From: Paenibacillus sp. FSL K6-1330
GTDB lineage: Bacteria > Bacillota > Bacilli > Paenibacillales > Paenibacillaceae
NCBI RefSeq assembly: GCF_037976825.1
Contig: NZ_CP150269.1
Span: forward strand, 6,275,501 to 6,339,500
DNA: 64,000 nucleotides
Reading direction: 5' to 3'
A program made the translations under genes and the position numbers. Shown here in pieces: positions 35,093 to 44,126 of this stretch (positions are counted from its first letter, which is position 1; the number at the start of each line of letters is the position of its first letter). Under the pieces are notes generated by a model. That model was not told the origin of the DNA. It did no database searches and worked only from the letters and a program-made list of their open reading frames with translations.

Positions 35093-37067
35093 GAATTTCC
35101 GTTGCTAATTTCTCACCGATTGAAAGGGGCTTGAAGTCTTCGACTGAAGCCTCTTTTATTTTTTTGACCGAGCCAAAATGCTTCAACAGCAGCTTCCGGC
35201 GCTTCTCACCAATGCCCGGGATGGAATCCAGCTTGGAGGATACCATCGATTTGCCGCGCTGTTCGCGGTGGAAGGAAATCGCAAACCGGTGAACCTCATC
35301 TTGAATACGCTGCAGCAAATAGAACTCCTGGCTGTCCCGGGGCAGCGTAACCGGCTCCGGCGGGTCTCCGACCATGAGCTGCGCTGTTTTATGCTTGGCA
35401 TCCTTCACAAGCCCGCAGACCGGGATATACAACCCCAACTCATTCTCCAACACATCGCTGGCGGCGGAAATCTGTCCCTTCCCTCCATCGACCACAATCA
35501 GATCAGGAAGCGGCAAATTCTCCTTCAAGACGCGCTCGTACCGCCGCCGGATCACTTCACGCATCGTATCATAATCGTCCGGTCCCAGCACGGTACGGAT
35601 CTTGTATTTCCGATATTCCTTCTTGTCCGGTTTCCCATTGGTGAATACAACCATGGCCGATACCGGGTTGGTCCCCTGGATGTTCGAGTTATCAAATGCC
35701 TCGATCCGGTTCAGCGACTGGAGGCCGATCACTTCGCCCAGATTCGCCGCTGCGACCGAGGTGCGTTCTTCATCGCGCTCAATCAAGCGGAATTTCTCGT
35801 CTAAGGACACCTTTGCATTATCCGACGCCATGCCCACCATCTGTTTCTTCAAACCACGCTGCGGCACATGCACCTTCACGCCGAGCCATTCCTGCAGGGC
35901 GGCAGCCCCTCCGGCTGCATCCACGATGCCAGCGGCTTCGGCCTGCTTCTCCTGTGCCTGGGCAAGGGCTGCCTGCTGCTCATCAGATGTTCCTGCGGAA
36001 AGCGTACTCGCCGAATCCACGGCTTCCTCTGGGCCTAACACACCTTCATCCACAGCCGTTCCAGCAACCGACTCTGGATCAGCCTCGTCTATCAACAGGG
36101 GCTCAGGCAGCAGAATTTCTTGCGGCAATGCAGGATTATCACTGTAATACTGGGCAATAAAAGACATAAAGTCACTGTGCGCATCGCCGTAGAATGGAAA
36201 AACGGACTTGTTGCGCTGTACCATTTTCCCTTGGCGCATGTACAGAATCTGTACACACATCCAGCCTTTATCCACAGCATAACCGAATACGTCGCGGTCC
36301 CGTGTATCCGTCGTCGTAATCTTCTGCTTCTCCATTAGCGTATCGATATGGATGATCTGATCCCGCAGTTCTTTGGCACGCTCGAAATACAAATCCTCCG
36401 CGGCCTCCTGCATCTTGCGCTGCAGTTCCTTCTTGATCTCTTCATGTCCACCGCTCAGGAATGAGGTAATCTCCCCTGTGATCTGTTCATATGCAGAATT
36501 TGGAATTTCCTTTACACATGGAGCCAAGCATTGTCCCATATGGTAATACAAGCACACTTCTTTCGGCATGACGCCGCATTTGCGCAAAGGATACATCCGG
36601 TCCAGCAGCTTTTTGGTCTGCTGTGCCGCATACGCATTCGGGTAGGGGCCAAAGTATTTGGCTTTATCTTTAAGCACCCTTCTGGTCACTTCCAGACGGG
36701 GATGCTCTTCATTCGTTATTTTAAGATATGGATAGGTTTTATCATCCTTCAGCAGCACGTTGAATCTCGGCTGATGGGTTTTGATCAGGTTACACTCCAG
36801 AATCAAGGCTTCCATGTTGCTGCCGGTCACAATATATTCGAAATCGCGGATTTCCGAAACAAGCATCTGGGTCTTCCCGTTATGGCTTCCGGTAAAATAA
36901 GAGCGTACCCGATTCTTCAGCACTTTCGCCTTGCCCACATAAATAATCGTGCCTTCATGATTCTTCATCAGGTAACAGCCGGGCTGGTCCGGCAGCAATG
37001 CCAGCTTATGGCGGATATTCTCCAGCGCCCTCTCCTGCTCCTGAAGCTGTTTGGCAAAATCGTCCAT
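35064..37067 (-). CDS. uvrC: UvrABC system protein C with an internal insertion
   Basis: A 667-residue excision nuclease making both incisions in nucleotide excision repair. N-terminal GIY-YIG nuclease ([16 protein letters not shown]), the Cys-bearing [11 protein letters not shown] region, a UvrB-binding UVR helix ([23 protein letters not shown]), the RNase H-like domain ([11 protein letters not shown], then VVDGGKGQ) and a C-terminal helix-hairpin-helix ([11 protein letters not shown]). An Ala/Glu/Gln-rich stretch of about 65 residues (residues roughly 320-387) interrupts the linker and makes the protein longer than the usual ~600. The ATG at 37067 follows GAGGAGGGATAGC. Confidence 0.95.
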   Translation of the reverse strand: MDDFAKQLQEQERALENIRHKLALLPDQPGCYLMKNHEGTIIYVGKAKVLKNRVRSYFTGSHNGKTQMLVSEIRDFEYIVTGSNMEALILECNLIKTHQPRFNVLLKDDKTYPYLKITNEEHPRLEVTRRVLKDKAKYFGPYPNAYAAQQTKKLLDRMYPLRKCGVMPKEVCLYYHMGQCLAPCVKEIPNSAYEQITGEITSFLSGGHEEIKKELQRKMQEAAEDLYFERAKELRDQIIHIDTLMEKQKITTTDTRDRDVFGYAVDKGWMCVQILYMRQGKMVQRNKSVFPFYGDAHSDFMSFIAQYYSDNPALPQEILLPEPLLIDEADPESVAGTAVDEGVLGPEEAVDSASTLSAGTSDEQQAALAQAQEKQAEAAGIVDAAGGAAALQEWLGVKVHVPQRGLKKQMVGMASDNAKVSLDEKFRLIERDEERTSVAAANLGEVIGLQSLNRIEAFDNSNIQGTNPVSAMVVFTNGKPDKKEYRKYKIRTVLGPDDYDTMREVIRRRYERVLKENLPLPDLIVVDGGKGQISAASDVLENELGLYIPVCGLVKDAKHKTAQLMVGDPPEPVTLPRDSQEFYLLQRIQDEVHRFAISFHREQRGKSMVSSKLDSIPGIGEKRRKLLLKHFGSVKKIKEASVEDFKPLSIGEKLATEILKALREEES

Positions 37068-37136
37068 GCTATCCCTCCTCTCCAAGGAGATTATATAGTA
37101 TTAACCATAAATATAAAACACTATGAATAACCACAC

Positions 37137-37168
37137 AAAGCGCCTCCGGGTTTCACCGAAGGCGCTTT
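37137..37168 (-). terminator. Terminator of trxA
   Basis: AAAGCGCC and GGCGCTTT form the base of a 13-bp stem with a 5-base loop, 35 bp after trxA on the minus strand. Confidence 0.7.
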
Positions 37169-37202
37169 ATGAAAGCAGATTGCAGTCTATGACCAATCCT
37201 GC

Positions 37203-37520
37203 TTATTGATGTTTTGCAATGATGCCCTTCAAGGCTTCTTTGGAGTTCAGACCTACCACTTTATCGACAGGCTGGCCGTCTTTAAAGAAAATCATAGTCG
37301 GAATGCTCATCACGCCGAAACGTGCTGCGGATTCCGGATTCTCATCCACGTTCACCTTAGCAATTTTCACAGCATCACCAAGATCTGTGGACAGCTCTTC
37401 CAAAATCGGGGCAAGCATTTTACAAGGACCGCACCATGGCGCCCAGAAATCAACTACAACCGTTCCTTGACCTTCCACTTCACTTACGAAGGATTGATCG
37501 GTAACGTTTACGATAGCCAT
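37203..37520 (-). CDS. trxA: Thioredoxin
   Basis: A 105-residue thioredoxin with the active site WCGPCK and the cis-Pro loop MSIPT. It reduces disulfides in ribonucleotide reductase and other cytosolic proteins. The ATG at 37520 is chosen because GTGAGGAGGAGAATATA precedes it and it gives the standard length. A TATACT promoter element lies upstream on the minus strand. Followed by a hairpin terminator. Confidence 0.96.
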   Translation of the reverse strand: MAIVNVTDQSFVSEVEGQGTVVVDFWAPWCGPCKMLAPILEELSTDLGDAVKIAKVNVDENPESAARFGVMSIPTMIFFKDGQPVDKVVGLNSKEALKGIIAKHQ

Positions 37521-37666
37521 TATATTCTCCTCCTCACGGATAATTTTACATATAGTACGACCATAATTGTTGAATGGGTCGACGAATTTAGTATACCACA
37601 ACCGGTCGGAAAAAGTGAAATATACTCACCTAAAGAAAGAGGATTTCACGGGTTTTTTATGCAATC

Positions 37667-37696
37667 TTTACAAATGATTTGCGCATTGGGTATACT
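37667..37696 (+). promoter_or_regulatory. Sigma-A-type promoter of the small membrane protein gene
   Basis: TTTACA at 37667-37672, an 18-bp spacer and TATACT at 37691-37696, 75 bp before the start codon. Confidence 0.55.
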
Positions 37697-37771
37697 ACTA
37701 GTAACAAGTCGGGTGACTGTCAAGTTTTTCGTGTTGGCACGGCATGTTCACCTTTTGAGGAGGCAAGCACC

Positions 37772-37927
37772 ATGGATGTAAACGTACGCGTTAACGATCC
37801 ACGGGAGCACATCAATGAAGAACCACGCAATGACTTTGGCGATTTGATGATGGGCTTCGTGGGGATGTTTGGTTTCATGACCATCATCTTTTTCGGTTTC
37901 GTCATTATCAAGTTCTTGGTTGGCTAA
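37772..37927 (+). CDS. YqzM-like small membrane protein
   Basis: A 51-residue protein: an N-terminal polar part (RVNDPREHINEEPRNDFGD) and one transmembrane helix (about residues 27-49, Phe/Ile-rich). It resembles the YqzM family of Bacillales, function unknown. The ATG at 37772 is preceded by TTGAGGAGGCAAGCACC. It has its own promoter and a strong terminator. Confidence 0.7.
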   Translation: MDVNVRVNDPREHINEEPRNDFGDLMMGFVGMFGFMTIIFFGFVIIKFLVG

Positions 37928-37953
37928 TTATTGATGACTCCTTGTGCACAAAT

Positions 37954-38004
37954 AAAAAGTCTGATCCTGCCGCGTTCCATACGCTAACGGGATCAGACTT
38001 TTTA
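37954..38004. terminator. Bidirectional terminator
   Basis: AAAAAGTCTGATCC pairs with GGATCAGACTTTTT (one offset base) between a plus-strand small gene and the 3' end of dnaI. Confidence 0.82.
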
Positions 38005-38046
38005 CAATTCAGGGAAAGCTTGTCTATAGGGAGTTCACTTGCAATG

Positions 38047-39000
38047 CTAGAATTTCCCTCTCTGGTTCTCGCCGAATAAATGAACGACATCGACAAAAGG
38101 CGCAATTCGGTTCATCAACCGCTGTCCTTTGTGTGCCTCCTCCCCATCCTTGCTCGTGAAGCTCAGATGCTGTTCAAGCCCGTCGAGCGGATAGTTCGAC
38201 GTATAGAAGGTCGGCAGCCGGTTCATCCGGAAATTCAGAATGGAACCGAGGACATGATCCCGAACCCACGGATTCAAATTCTCCGCTCCGATATCGTCAA
38301 AGATCAGCAGATCGCAATGCTTCATCGTCTCCACCATGTCCTTCAGCTTCTGGCCGTCCTGCATCATGGTCTTCAGATCTTCCACGAAATCAGGCATATA
38401 CACGATAACGCCCGAATGGCCCGCTTTCGCGAGCTCATGCATCAGGTAACCCATCAGGTAGGTCTTACCCGTACCAAACGAACCGGTGAGATACAGGCCG
38501 CGCGGAGACAAGCCATTCTCCTTCGTATCCCGGATGTATTTAAAGACCTGGTGCACCGCCGGTGCCCGCAAGCGGTCCTTCGCCATAATCTCCATGTTGT
38601 CATAACCTTCGTTCAAGGCATGCTCATCAACATAAAAGCTGCGAATCCGTTTTTTGATCTGATCCTCATTTGTCTTCGCAATCTGCAGGGAACACGGCGA
38701 CTTACGCTCATAGATCTCCACGGTTCCGTTCATCCGCTGGATATCCAGCTTGCTGAAATGCCCCTGGAAATCATTGGGACACCGGTCAAGACCGGGACAC
38801 GCCTTGCAGTGGGCCTGATCTCCCGCATATTGATACAGTTTGCTTAAATTCAATCGTATGACCCGATCATCGATCTCCCGGTATTCGCTCCGCAGAGCTT
38901 GAATCAGAGGATTCCTAAGCAAATCCTCCGTAATCTGTTCCGTTCTGCGCCGGAGCGCAGGACTTTTCATGCTTTCCAGCAGTTCACCAAGGGACTCCAT
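38047..39000 (-). CDS. dnaI: Primosomal protein DnaI (helicase loader)
   Basis: A 317-residue AAA+ loader that places the replicative helicase on DNA. The N-terminal helicase-binding domain carries a zinc-site set (HCKACPGLDRC and later Cys). The AAA+ part shows Walker A GSFGTGKT, Walker B LLIFDDIG and a sensor region TFYTSNYP. It follows dnaB by 33 bp in the same operon, as in other Firmicutes. Confidence 0.95.
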   Translation of the reverse strand: MESLGELLESMKSPALRRRTEQITEDLLRNPLIQALRSEYREIDDRVIRLNLSKLYQYAGDQAHCKACPGLDRCPNDFQGHFSKLDIQRMNGTVEIYERKSPCSLQIAKTNEDQIKKRIRSFYVDEHALNEGYDNMEIMAKDRLRAPAVHQVFKYIRDTKENGLSPRGLYLTGSFGTGKTYLMGYLMHELAKAGHSGVIVYMPDFVEDLKTMMQDGQKLKDMVETMKHCDLLIFDDIGAENLNPWVRDHVLGSILNFRMNRLPTFYTSNYPLDGLEQHLSFTSKDGEEAHKGQRLMNRIAPFVDVVHLFGENQRGKF

Positions 39001-39033
39001 CTCTTGTTCCCTCCTCTCTTCAGCAGGATTTCT

Positions 39034-40539
39034 TTATCCGCCCTTCTTGTTGCCAGCCTGCATTTCTGCCGCAAATCGCATCATTTCTTCGAATTCCTCA
39101 TCCGATACGGCCTCCGCCTGATCGGACTCCAGAGCCACTGGAATTTCCGGCTTCACCTTTCCACCTTTAGCGTATGTACGCGTACGTTGTGTGGTTGCCT
39201 TCTGCTTGCCTTTCATCTTGGCTTGATCACGTATATACTGAACAGCTTTCTCATAGCTGTTAATCTGCTTCAGCAGCATATTGGAAGCAATGGCCTCCAC
39301 GAAATTACGGTTGATTCGCTGCTCGCCGCCTGCGGCCATGAGTGACATTAAATAATGAATGAGCACGTTGATGACTTCTCCCGGCAGCTTATAGCTCAGG
39401 TCGATCTTTTCGAAGATGTCCAGGAACTGCGCTGGGACCGAGCCCGGAAAGAAGGTCTGCAGCAGCCGGGTATAAGGCTCGTTGCGGAGCATCATATTAT
39501 ATTGGTGAATATCGCATTTCGATTGGAACTGGGCAGGAACTTCTACATAGTATTCCATCTCTACGGCATGCTCCTGTGCAGGCTCTTCCGGATCGGCCGT
39601 CATCTCCTGATGCAAAGCAACGACCTTGCCCGCGGTAATCTGCCGCTTCTCCTGCATCTTCATTCCCTGCCTAAAGTGAAGACTGGCCTTGTGCTGCAGA
39701 TCATCCAGCACGACCTCACCATGCTCGGTAAATATGCCGTCCTCATCCAGCAGGCGACACAAATCCTGCGTGCTGAGATCATATTTGCGCACCACGTAAT
39801 TCACAATGCCCATCTGTTCATGGTCGTAGCGAAGACGCTCCACAAAGACCCGATTGCGGGATTCACGCGGGAAACGGAGAATAATGTCCGCATAGTTCAG
39901 ACCCTCTCCTTGCGGATTTGGCGGCACCACTGACTTCCGTGACACCGCGACCTCTTCCAGCGCTTGCTCCAGTTCATAATCAATGACATGCGTGTTCAGC
40001 TCAAAAATATCATAAAAGGGAACCGAAATGTTCTCCTTGTTGAAGGAAATACCGGACCATTCAAGGGGTTCCTTGCTCCAGAGCTCTTCTCTTAACGACA
40101 GAACGGCGAATTTCCCCACCTTGTCGCGAAGCAGCAGCGTCAGATGCTGGGTGTTGAAGAACTCCGCTGGACTGAGCGGTGCTTGCAGCTCATATTCATA
40201 GATATGGTCGTCCGTTTCCGGGACAAACATCCGGCTTGTCTGCAGTAAACCTACCGCTTCCAGCTTGGAGGTTTGCTCAATGAGAAAGCGGCGTCCTTTT
40301 TCACTAGGCTCAAGCCCTAATGTCAGAAATAATCTTCGCTGCTGTTCAATAGCCGAGTAACCCACCTTCTCCACCGGCACATGCGATACGAGAAGACGGT
40401 ACAGACTGATCGCAAACGCGCCAACCATCGGTTGATATATCGAACCAAGCATTTTGTCATCCAGGCCGCTTAAGCAGAAGTCACGGTATACGCAGTAACG
40501 GTGGTTCTCTGTAAAATGTAAAAAATTAGTCATGCGCAT
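39034..40539 (-). CDS. dnaB: Replication initiation and membrane attachment protein DnaB
   Basis: A 501-residue Firmicutes DnaB (not the DnaB helicase), which with DnaD and DnaI loads the helicase at oriC and at stalled forks. An N-terminal winged-helix DnaB/DnaD domain (MTNFLHFTENHRYCVY onward) and the C-terminal DDBH2-type domain (around INVLIHYLMSLMAAGGEQRINRN in two parts) are recognisable, followed by a Lys-rich linker and an acidic tail. The start follows GGGGGAGC. nrdR, often the upstream gene, is not here. Confidence 0.92.
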   Translation of the reverse strand: MRMTNFLHFTENHRYCVYRDFCLSGLDDKMLGSIYQPMVGAFAISLYRLLVSHVPVEKVGYSAIEQQRRLFLTLGLEPSEKGRRFLIEQTSKLEAVGLLQTSRMFVPETDDHIYEYELQAPLSPAEFFNTQHLTLLLRDKVGKFAVLSLREELWSKEPLEWSGISFNKENISVPFYDIFELNTHVIDYELEQALEEVAVSRKSVVPPNPQGEGLNYADIILRFPRESRNRVFVERLRYDHEQMGIVNYVVRKYDLSTQDLCRLLDEDGIFTEHGEVVLDDLQHKASLHFRQGMKMQEKRQITAGKVVALHQEMTADPEEPAQEHAVEMEYYVEVPAQFQSKCDIHQYNMMLRNEPYTRLLQTFFPGSVPAQFLDIFEKIDLSYKLPGEVINVLIHYLMSLMAAGGEQRINRNFVEAIASNMLLKQINSYEKAVQYIRDQAKMKGKQKATTQRTRTYAKGGKVKPEIPVALESDQAEAVSDEEFEEMMRFAAEMQAGNKKGG

Positions 40540-40737
40540 CGTTTATGCTCCCCCTGTCGCCCAAAAATAGACTTCCTCTATTCTATCATAAATCCGTCGT
40601 TTCGAAGTCGGTTCTTTCGCATCAAAAATTCTGGAATTCGTGCACCCGCCATTTGCATGCTTCCATAAATAATAAATGACGGCCCCCGGGTATTGCAGAG
40701 CCGCCATCAACACTACATTCAATTTGCGCCACGCGCC

Positions 40738-41052
40738 TTAAAACATTCTAAAGCCTTTAATACGCAATGTCTTAATGGTCCATCCGCTCAAGTAGGCACC
40801 AATCAGACCTGCAACTCCCGTTAAGTAATCCACCAATTGGAATGATCCGACGTGAGTCCAGAACGACATTTGGCCCCGATCCCACAAGCTGTATACAACG
40901 ACCGGCAAAATGACAATCACAAACAGATAGCAAGGAAACCAGGTCGTCTTCATCAACATATTGAGGATAAAACCGATACCGAACATCATGACAAAAAACA
41001 AAATCATCAGCACGAGCACAGGAATAAATTGAAGCATGATCGCTGTTTTCAC
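40738..41052 (-). CDS. YuiB-like membrane protein
   Basis: About 104 residues with three hydrophobic helices: near 7-35, 40-60 and 72-92. It matches the YuiB family, encoded in Bacillales close to an NDH-2 gene, as here. Function unknown. The frame opens with GTG (AAGAAGAG close by); an internal ATG five codons on is an alternative start. Confidence 0.7.
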   Translation of the reverse strand: MKTAIMLQFIPVLVLMILFFVMMFGIGFILNMLMKTTWFPCYLFVIVILPVVVYSLWDRGQMSFWTHVGSFQLVDYLTGVAGLIGAYLSGWTIKTLRIKGFRMF

Positions 41053-41191
41053 CTCTTCTTTATCACCTACGCGTAGCAGCTATTCTACTTTATTGCAGCA
41101 AGAAACAGCACACCAAGCTTTAGCTAATAGCTAGTTTACTAAAAATAATGTCACAGATCAACGAACAATCGTGAAATCATTGTGTCGGCGT

Positions 41192-41221
41192 TTGCCCTTC
41201 CGACTGCGCTTACAGTACAAT
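41192..41221 (+). promoter_or_regulatory. Candidate promoter of hemQ
   Basis: TTGCCC at 41192-41197, an 18-bp spacer and TACAAT at 41216-41221, about 65 bp before the hemQ ATG. Confidence 0.5.
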
Positions 41222-41287
41222 ATAGGAAGTTAATGCAAGCGGCCATCCGCTTCTATAATAACGAACATAACGTTTAGGAGTGATCAC

Positions 41288-42037
41288 ATGAACGAAGCTG
41301 CAATGACGCTTGAGGGCTGGTATGCGCTGCATGATTTCCGCACCATCAATTGGCCGGCCTGGAAAGCTGCAGATGAAGAAGTACGTGCTTTTGCGCTGGA
41401 CGAGCTAAATGCGTTCCTAGAGGAATGGGATGCCGTCGAAGCTGCCCAGAAAGGCAGTACCGCTGTATATACCATCGTCGGTCAGAAAGCCGATTTCGTA
41501 TTCATGCTTTTGCGCGAGACGCTCGAAGAGCTGAACGCGATCGAGAACGCCTTTAACAAAACAACGTTTGCCCAGTTCACCATCAAGTCATATTCGTATG
41601 TAAGCATTGTCGAGCTGAGCAACTACCTGGCTGGCTCCTCCGATGAGGATCCGATGCAGAATCCGCATGTCATTGCCCGTCTGAAGCCGGCTCTGCCTAA
41701 ATCGAAGCATATTTGCTTCTATCCGATGAACAAAAAGCGGGATTTGTCGGACAACTGGTATATGCTGAGCATGGATGAACGCAAATCGATGATGAAGAGC
41801 CATGGGATGATTGGCCGCGGATATGCCGGCAAGGTCAAACAGATCATCACCGGTTCCGTTGGATTCGACGATTGGGAATGGGGCGTAACCCTGTTCAGTG
41901 ACGACGCGCTTCAATTCAAGAAACTCGTGTACGAAATGAGATTTGACGAGGTAAGTGCGCGTTTCGGCGAGTTTGGTCCGTTCTATGTCGGCAACCTGCT
42001 CGATCAGGCTTCGTTTACAGATTTAATGAAGGTATAA
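41288..42037 (+). CDS. hemQ: Coproheme decarboxylase HemQ/ChdC
   Basis: A 249-residue chlorite-dismutase-family protein that converts iron-coproporphyrin III to haem b with peroxide, the last step of the coproporphyrin-dependent haem pathway of Gram-positive bacteria. The proximal haem His is in [15 protein letters not shown]; the conserved catalytic Tyr is in [15 protein letters not shown]. The start follows TTTAGGAGTGATCAC. It sits among respiratory genes that need haem. Confidence 0.93.
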   Translation: MNEAAMTLEGWYALHDFRTINWPAWKAADEEVRAFALDELNAFLEEWDAVEAAQKGSTAVYTIVGQKADFVFMLLRETLEELNAIENAFNKTTFAQFTIKSYSYVSIVELSNYLAGSSDEDPMQNPHVIARLKPALPKSKHICFYPMNKKRDLSDNWYMLSMDERKSMMKSHGMIGRGYAGKVKQIITGSVGFDDWEWGVTLFSDDALQFKKLVYEMRFDEVSARFGEFGPFYVGNLLDQASFTDLMKV

Positions 42038-42068
42038 TTCCTTCTGCACATAAAAAGCATGTACAAAA

Positions 42069-42125
42069 CCCCACAAAGTGGAGCCTATGCTACGATGTTT
42101 ATTCCAAATACTTTGCGGGGACCCC
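42069..42125 (+). repeat. Intergenic hairpin repeat, copy 2 of 3
   Basis: The same 52-bp core as 1701-1756 with only a few differences, all in the loop direct repeat (ATGCTaCGATGtTT). The ends CCCC-A-CAAAGT and ACTTTGC-GGGG pair with one mismatch. It lies 31 bp after the hemQ stop and 28 bp before a strong terminator. Confidence 0.9.
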
Positions 42126-42152
42126 AAAAAACTTATAAATTCTAATATGTCA

Positions 42153-42190
42153 AAAAAGGGATGCTCTCAACACTGAGAGCATCCCTTTTT
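42153..42190. terminator. Bidirectional terminator between hemQ and a small minus-strand gene
   Basis: AAAAAGGGATGCTCTCA pairs with TGAGAGCATCCCTTTTT around a 4-base loop, a perfect 17-bp stem. Confidence 0.88.
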
Positions 42191-42193
42191 CTA

Positions 42194-42454
42194 TTACTCA
42201 CTGTCGTCCTCATCTTGCTCTTGCTTGCGCAAGGTTTCAAGATATTCAGCCGTTGCCCGGTCCCGGGCACGTCCCTTATCCTTGAGCCGCTCAATTGCAG
42301 GAAGTATGAGAATGTCGACCTCCTGCTGAATGGTGTAAGCCAGATCGTACCGCTCTTGCAACTCCAAATAGGAGCCGACCTCCATCAGCGCGTTATATCG
42401 ATCCAGCTCATCTCTTGTGAGCAGCCCCCGTACTTGAACGCTGCAGTGTCTCAT
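42194..42454 (-). CDS. Uncharacterised small soluble protein after NDH-2
   Basis: Not recognised. An 86-residue, largely helical protein with no membrane segment or signal. It has a mixed N-terminal half (SVQVRGLLTRDELDRYNALM), a charged helix and an acidic tail (EQDEDDSE). Its ATG follows the NDH-2 stop codon directly (TAAATG), so the two are translationally coupled and probably functionally linked. Confidence 0.72.
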   Translation of the reverse strand: MRHCSVQVRGLLTRDELDRYNALMEVGSYLELQERYDLAYTIQQEVDILILPAIERLKDKGRARDRATAEYLETLRKQEQDEDDSE

Positions 42455-43648
42455 TTATAGAAACCTACCTTTTTTCAGGACGAGCGGAATCCCTCCAATA
42501 ATGAAGAGGTAGCGCAGATCAACCAATTTTTTCAGCTGAGCCGCTTTCCATCCCTGATATTTCTTATCGCCGACTACCGCAATGCCTTCGCCCCGGCCGA
42601 GGGAAGCAACCGTGCCCTTATTGTGGAACTCGAATTTGCGCATGGACTTGTCCCGAATCGCCGCAACGATATTTTGGGCACAACACACGCCCTGCTGCAT
42701 CGCCATTTGAGCGGTCGGCGGATAAGGTCTGCCTTCCTCATTAAAAATCAGGGAGTTATCGCCGATAATATAAATGTTCTCATATCCGGGAGCGCGCAAG
42801 TATTCATCCACCTTAACGCGGCCTCTCATCGTTTCGAAACCAGCTGCTTCTACCAGACGGTTCCCACGGATGCCGCCGGTCCATATCACCGTTGCCGCCC
42901 GGATCTCTTCACCATTGTTCAGAACGACTCCGCCTGAGAGGCATTCCTTGATCGCAATGCCCATTTTGAAGGTAACGCCTTTCTTCTCAAGAACGTTCAT
43001 GGCGTACTCCACCAGCTCAGGTGCAAACCCAGGTAACGCGGCAGGCGCGGCTTCAACATTATAGATATTCACCAGCGTCGGATCCACGTCATACTCCTTG
43101 CACAGTCTCGGAATGCGGTCCGCCAGCTCGGCTACAAACTCGATGCCGCTGAATCCGGCCCCGCCAACCACAAAGTTAATGCGCTCTTGCGGTCTGCGCT
43201 CATTTTTATATAAAGCAAATTGATACTCAATATGCTCACGAATCAATCGTACCGAGTTGATGCTTCGGATCGTCATCGCATGCTCTGCGAGTCCTGGAAT
43301 GCCAAAGGTTTCCGGCTCTCCGCCGAGTCCAATGACAAGATAGTCATAGGATAACGTTCCATCTTCAAGAATAACCTTCTTATCGTGGAGGCGGATTTCC
43401 TGAACCGAGGATTTGACCAGGTCGATTTTGAATTCGTCTATCAACTTGGAAATGGATACCCGGGTGTTCTCAATGCTGTCTGTTCCTGCTGCCGGCATAT
43501 GCAAATGCGTTGTAATATAATGATAATCATGGCGATTCACCAATGTAACATCGGCCTCATTATAATTCAGCTCTTTTTGCAGCCGCTGCGCTGTCAATAT
43601 GCCCCCGTAACCCGCGCCAAGGATTACGATCTTCGGTATGCTGCTCAT
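42455..43648 (-). CDS. Type II NADH dehydrogenase (YumB-like)
   Basis: A 397-residue single-subunit NADH:menaquinone oxidoreductase without proton pumping. FAD motif GAGYGGILTAQRL at the N-terminus, NADH-binding GGAGFSGIEFVAEL near 165 and the second FAD contact IYIIGDNSL near 300. The C-terminus ends in a short hydrophobic segment likely to touch the membrane. It heads a two-gene unit with the small protein at 42194. Confidence 0.9.
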   Translation of the reverse strand: MSSIPKIVILGAGYGGILTAQRLQKELNYNEADVTLVNRHDYHYITTHLHMPAAGTDSIENTRVSISKLIDEFKIDLVKSSVQEIRLHDKKVILEDGTLSYDYLVIGLGGEPETFGIPGLAEHAMTIRSINSVRLIREHIEYQFALYKNERRPQERINFVVGGAGFSGIEFVAELADRIPRLCKEYDVDPTLVNIYNVEAAPAALPGFAPELVEYAMNVLEKKGVTFKMGIAIKECLSGGVVLNNGEEIRAATVIWTGGIRGNRLVEAAGFETMRGRVKVDEYLRAPGYENIYIIGDNSLIFNEEGRPYPPTAQMAMQQGVCCAQNIVAAIRDKSMRKFEFHNKGTVASLGRGEGIAVVGDKKYQGWKAAQLKKLVDLRYLFIIGGIPLVLKKGRFL

Positions 43649-43951
43649 TCTATTGCTCCTTCCAGCTTACTCTTTATATATACAGTATGGTACACATGTT
43701 AACATTCTGTGAAAATGCATCCAAAAAAAGAGAAGAGCCCTTATCAGAGCCCGTTTCATCATTTGACCTGAAGGTTCATTAAGGTTCAAAAACAGCTGAA
43801 ATACTAAGTTTCCTTAATGCTGCTGCAGTTGATAATATATGGGACTACCCTGTAATGAACACAAGTTATCACGTTAATCATATGCATAAACCATGCAAAT
43901 ATCAAGAAATTTTTTGCCATATAATGTGCAAATAATTCCGCCATTTATCCC

Positions 43952-43968
43952 CTTACTTACTAAGTAAG
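43952..43968. promoter_or_regulatory. Perfect 17-bp dyad upstream of the flavodoxin/ferredoxin reductase gene
   Basis: CTTACTT-ACT-AAGTAAG, 7-bp arms, 43 bp upstream of the -35 element of the promoter at 44011. The shape is typical of TetR-type operators. The rest of the 478-bp intergenic region 43649-44126 shows no gene. Confidence 0.4.
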
Positions 43969-44010
43969 CGCATCCATTCCAATGTTAGGTATTTTAACTC
44001 AATTCTCGTC

Positions 44011-44039
44011 TTTTCATGCCGGTTCGGGACGATTATAAT
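44011..44039 (+). promoter_or_regulatory. Candidate promoter of the YumC-type reductase gene
   Basis: TTTTCA at 44011-44016, a 17-bp spacer and a perfect TATAAT at 44034-44039, about 88 bp before the start codon. Confidence 0.5.
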
Positions 44040-44126
44040 AGGTAAGGAATTCATGAATCAGCTTTATCCGGACAAGAACGTCTGTCTGATTCGAATATAA
44101 ACTCATTTTATGGAGGTGCTTACCGC

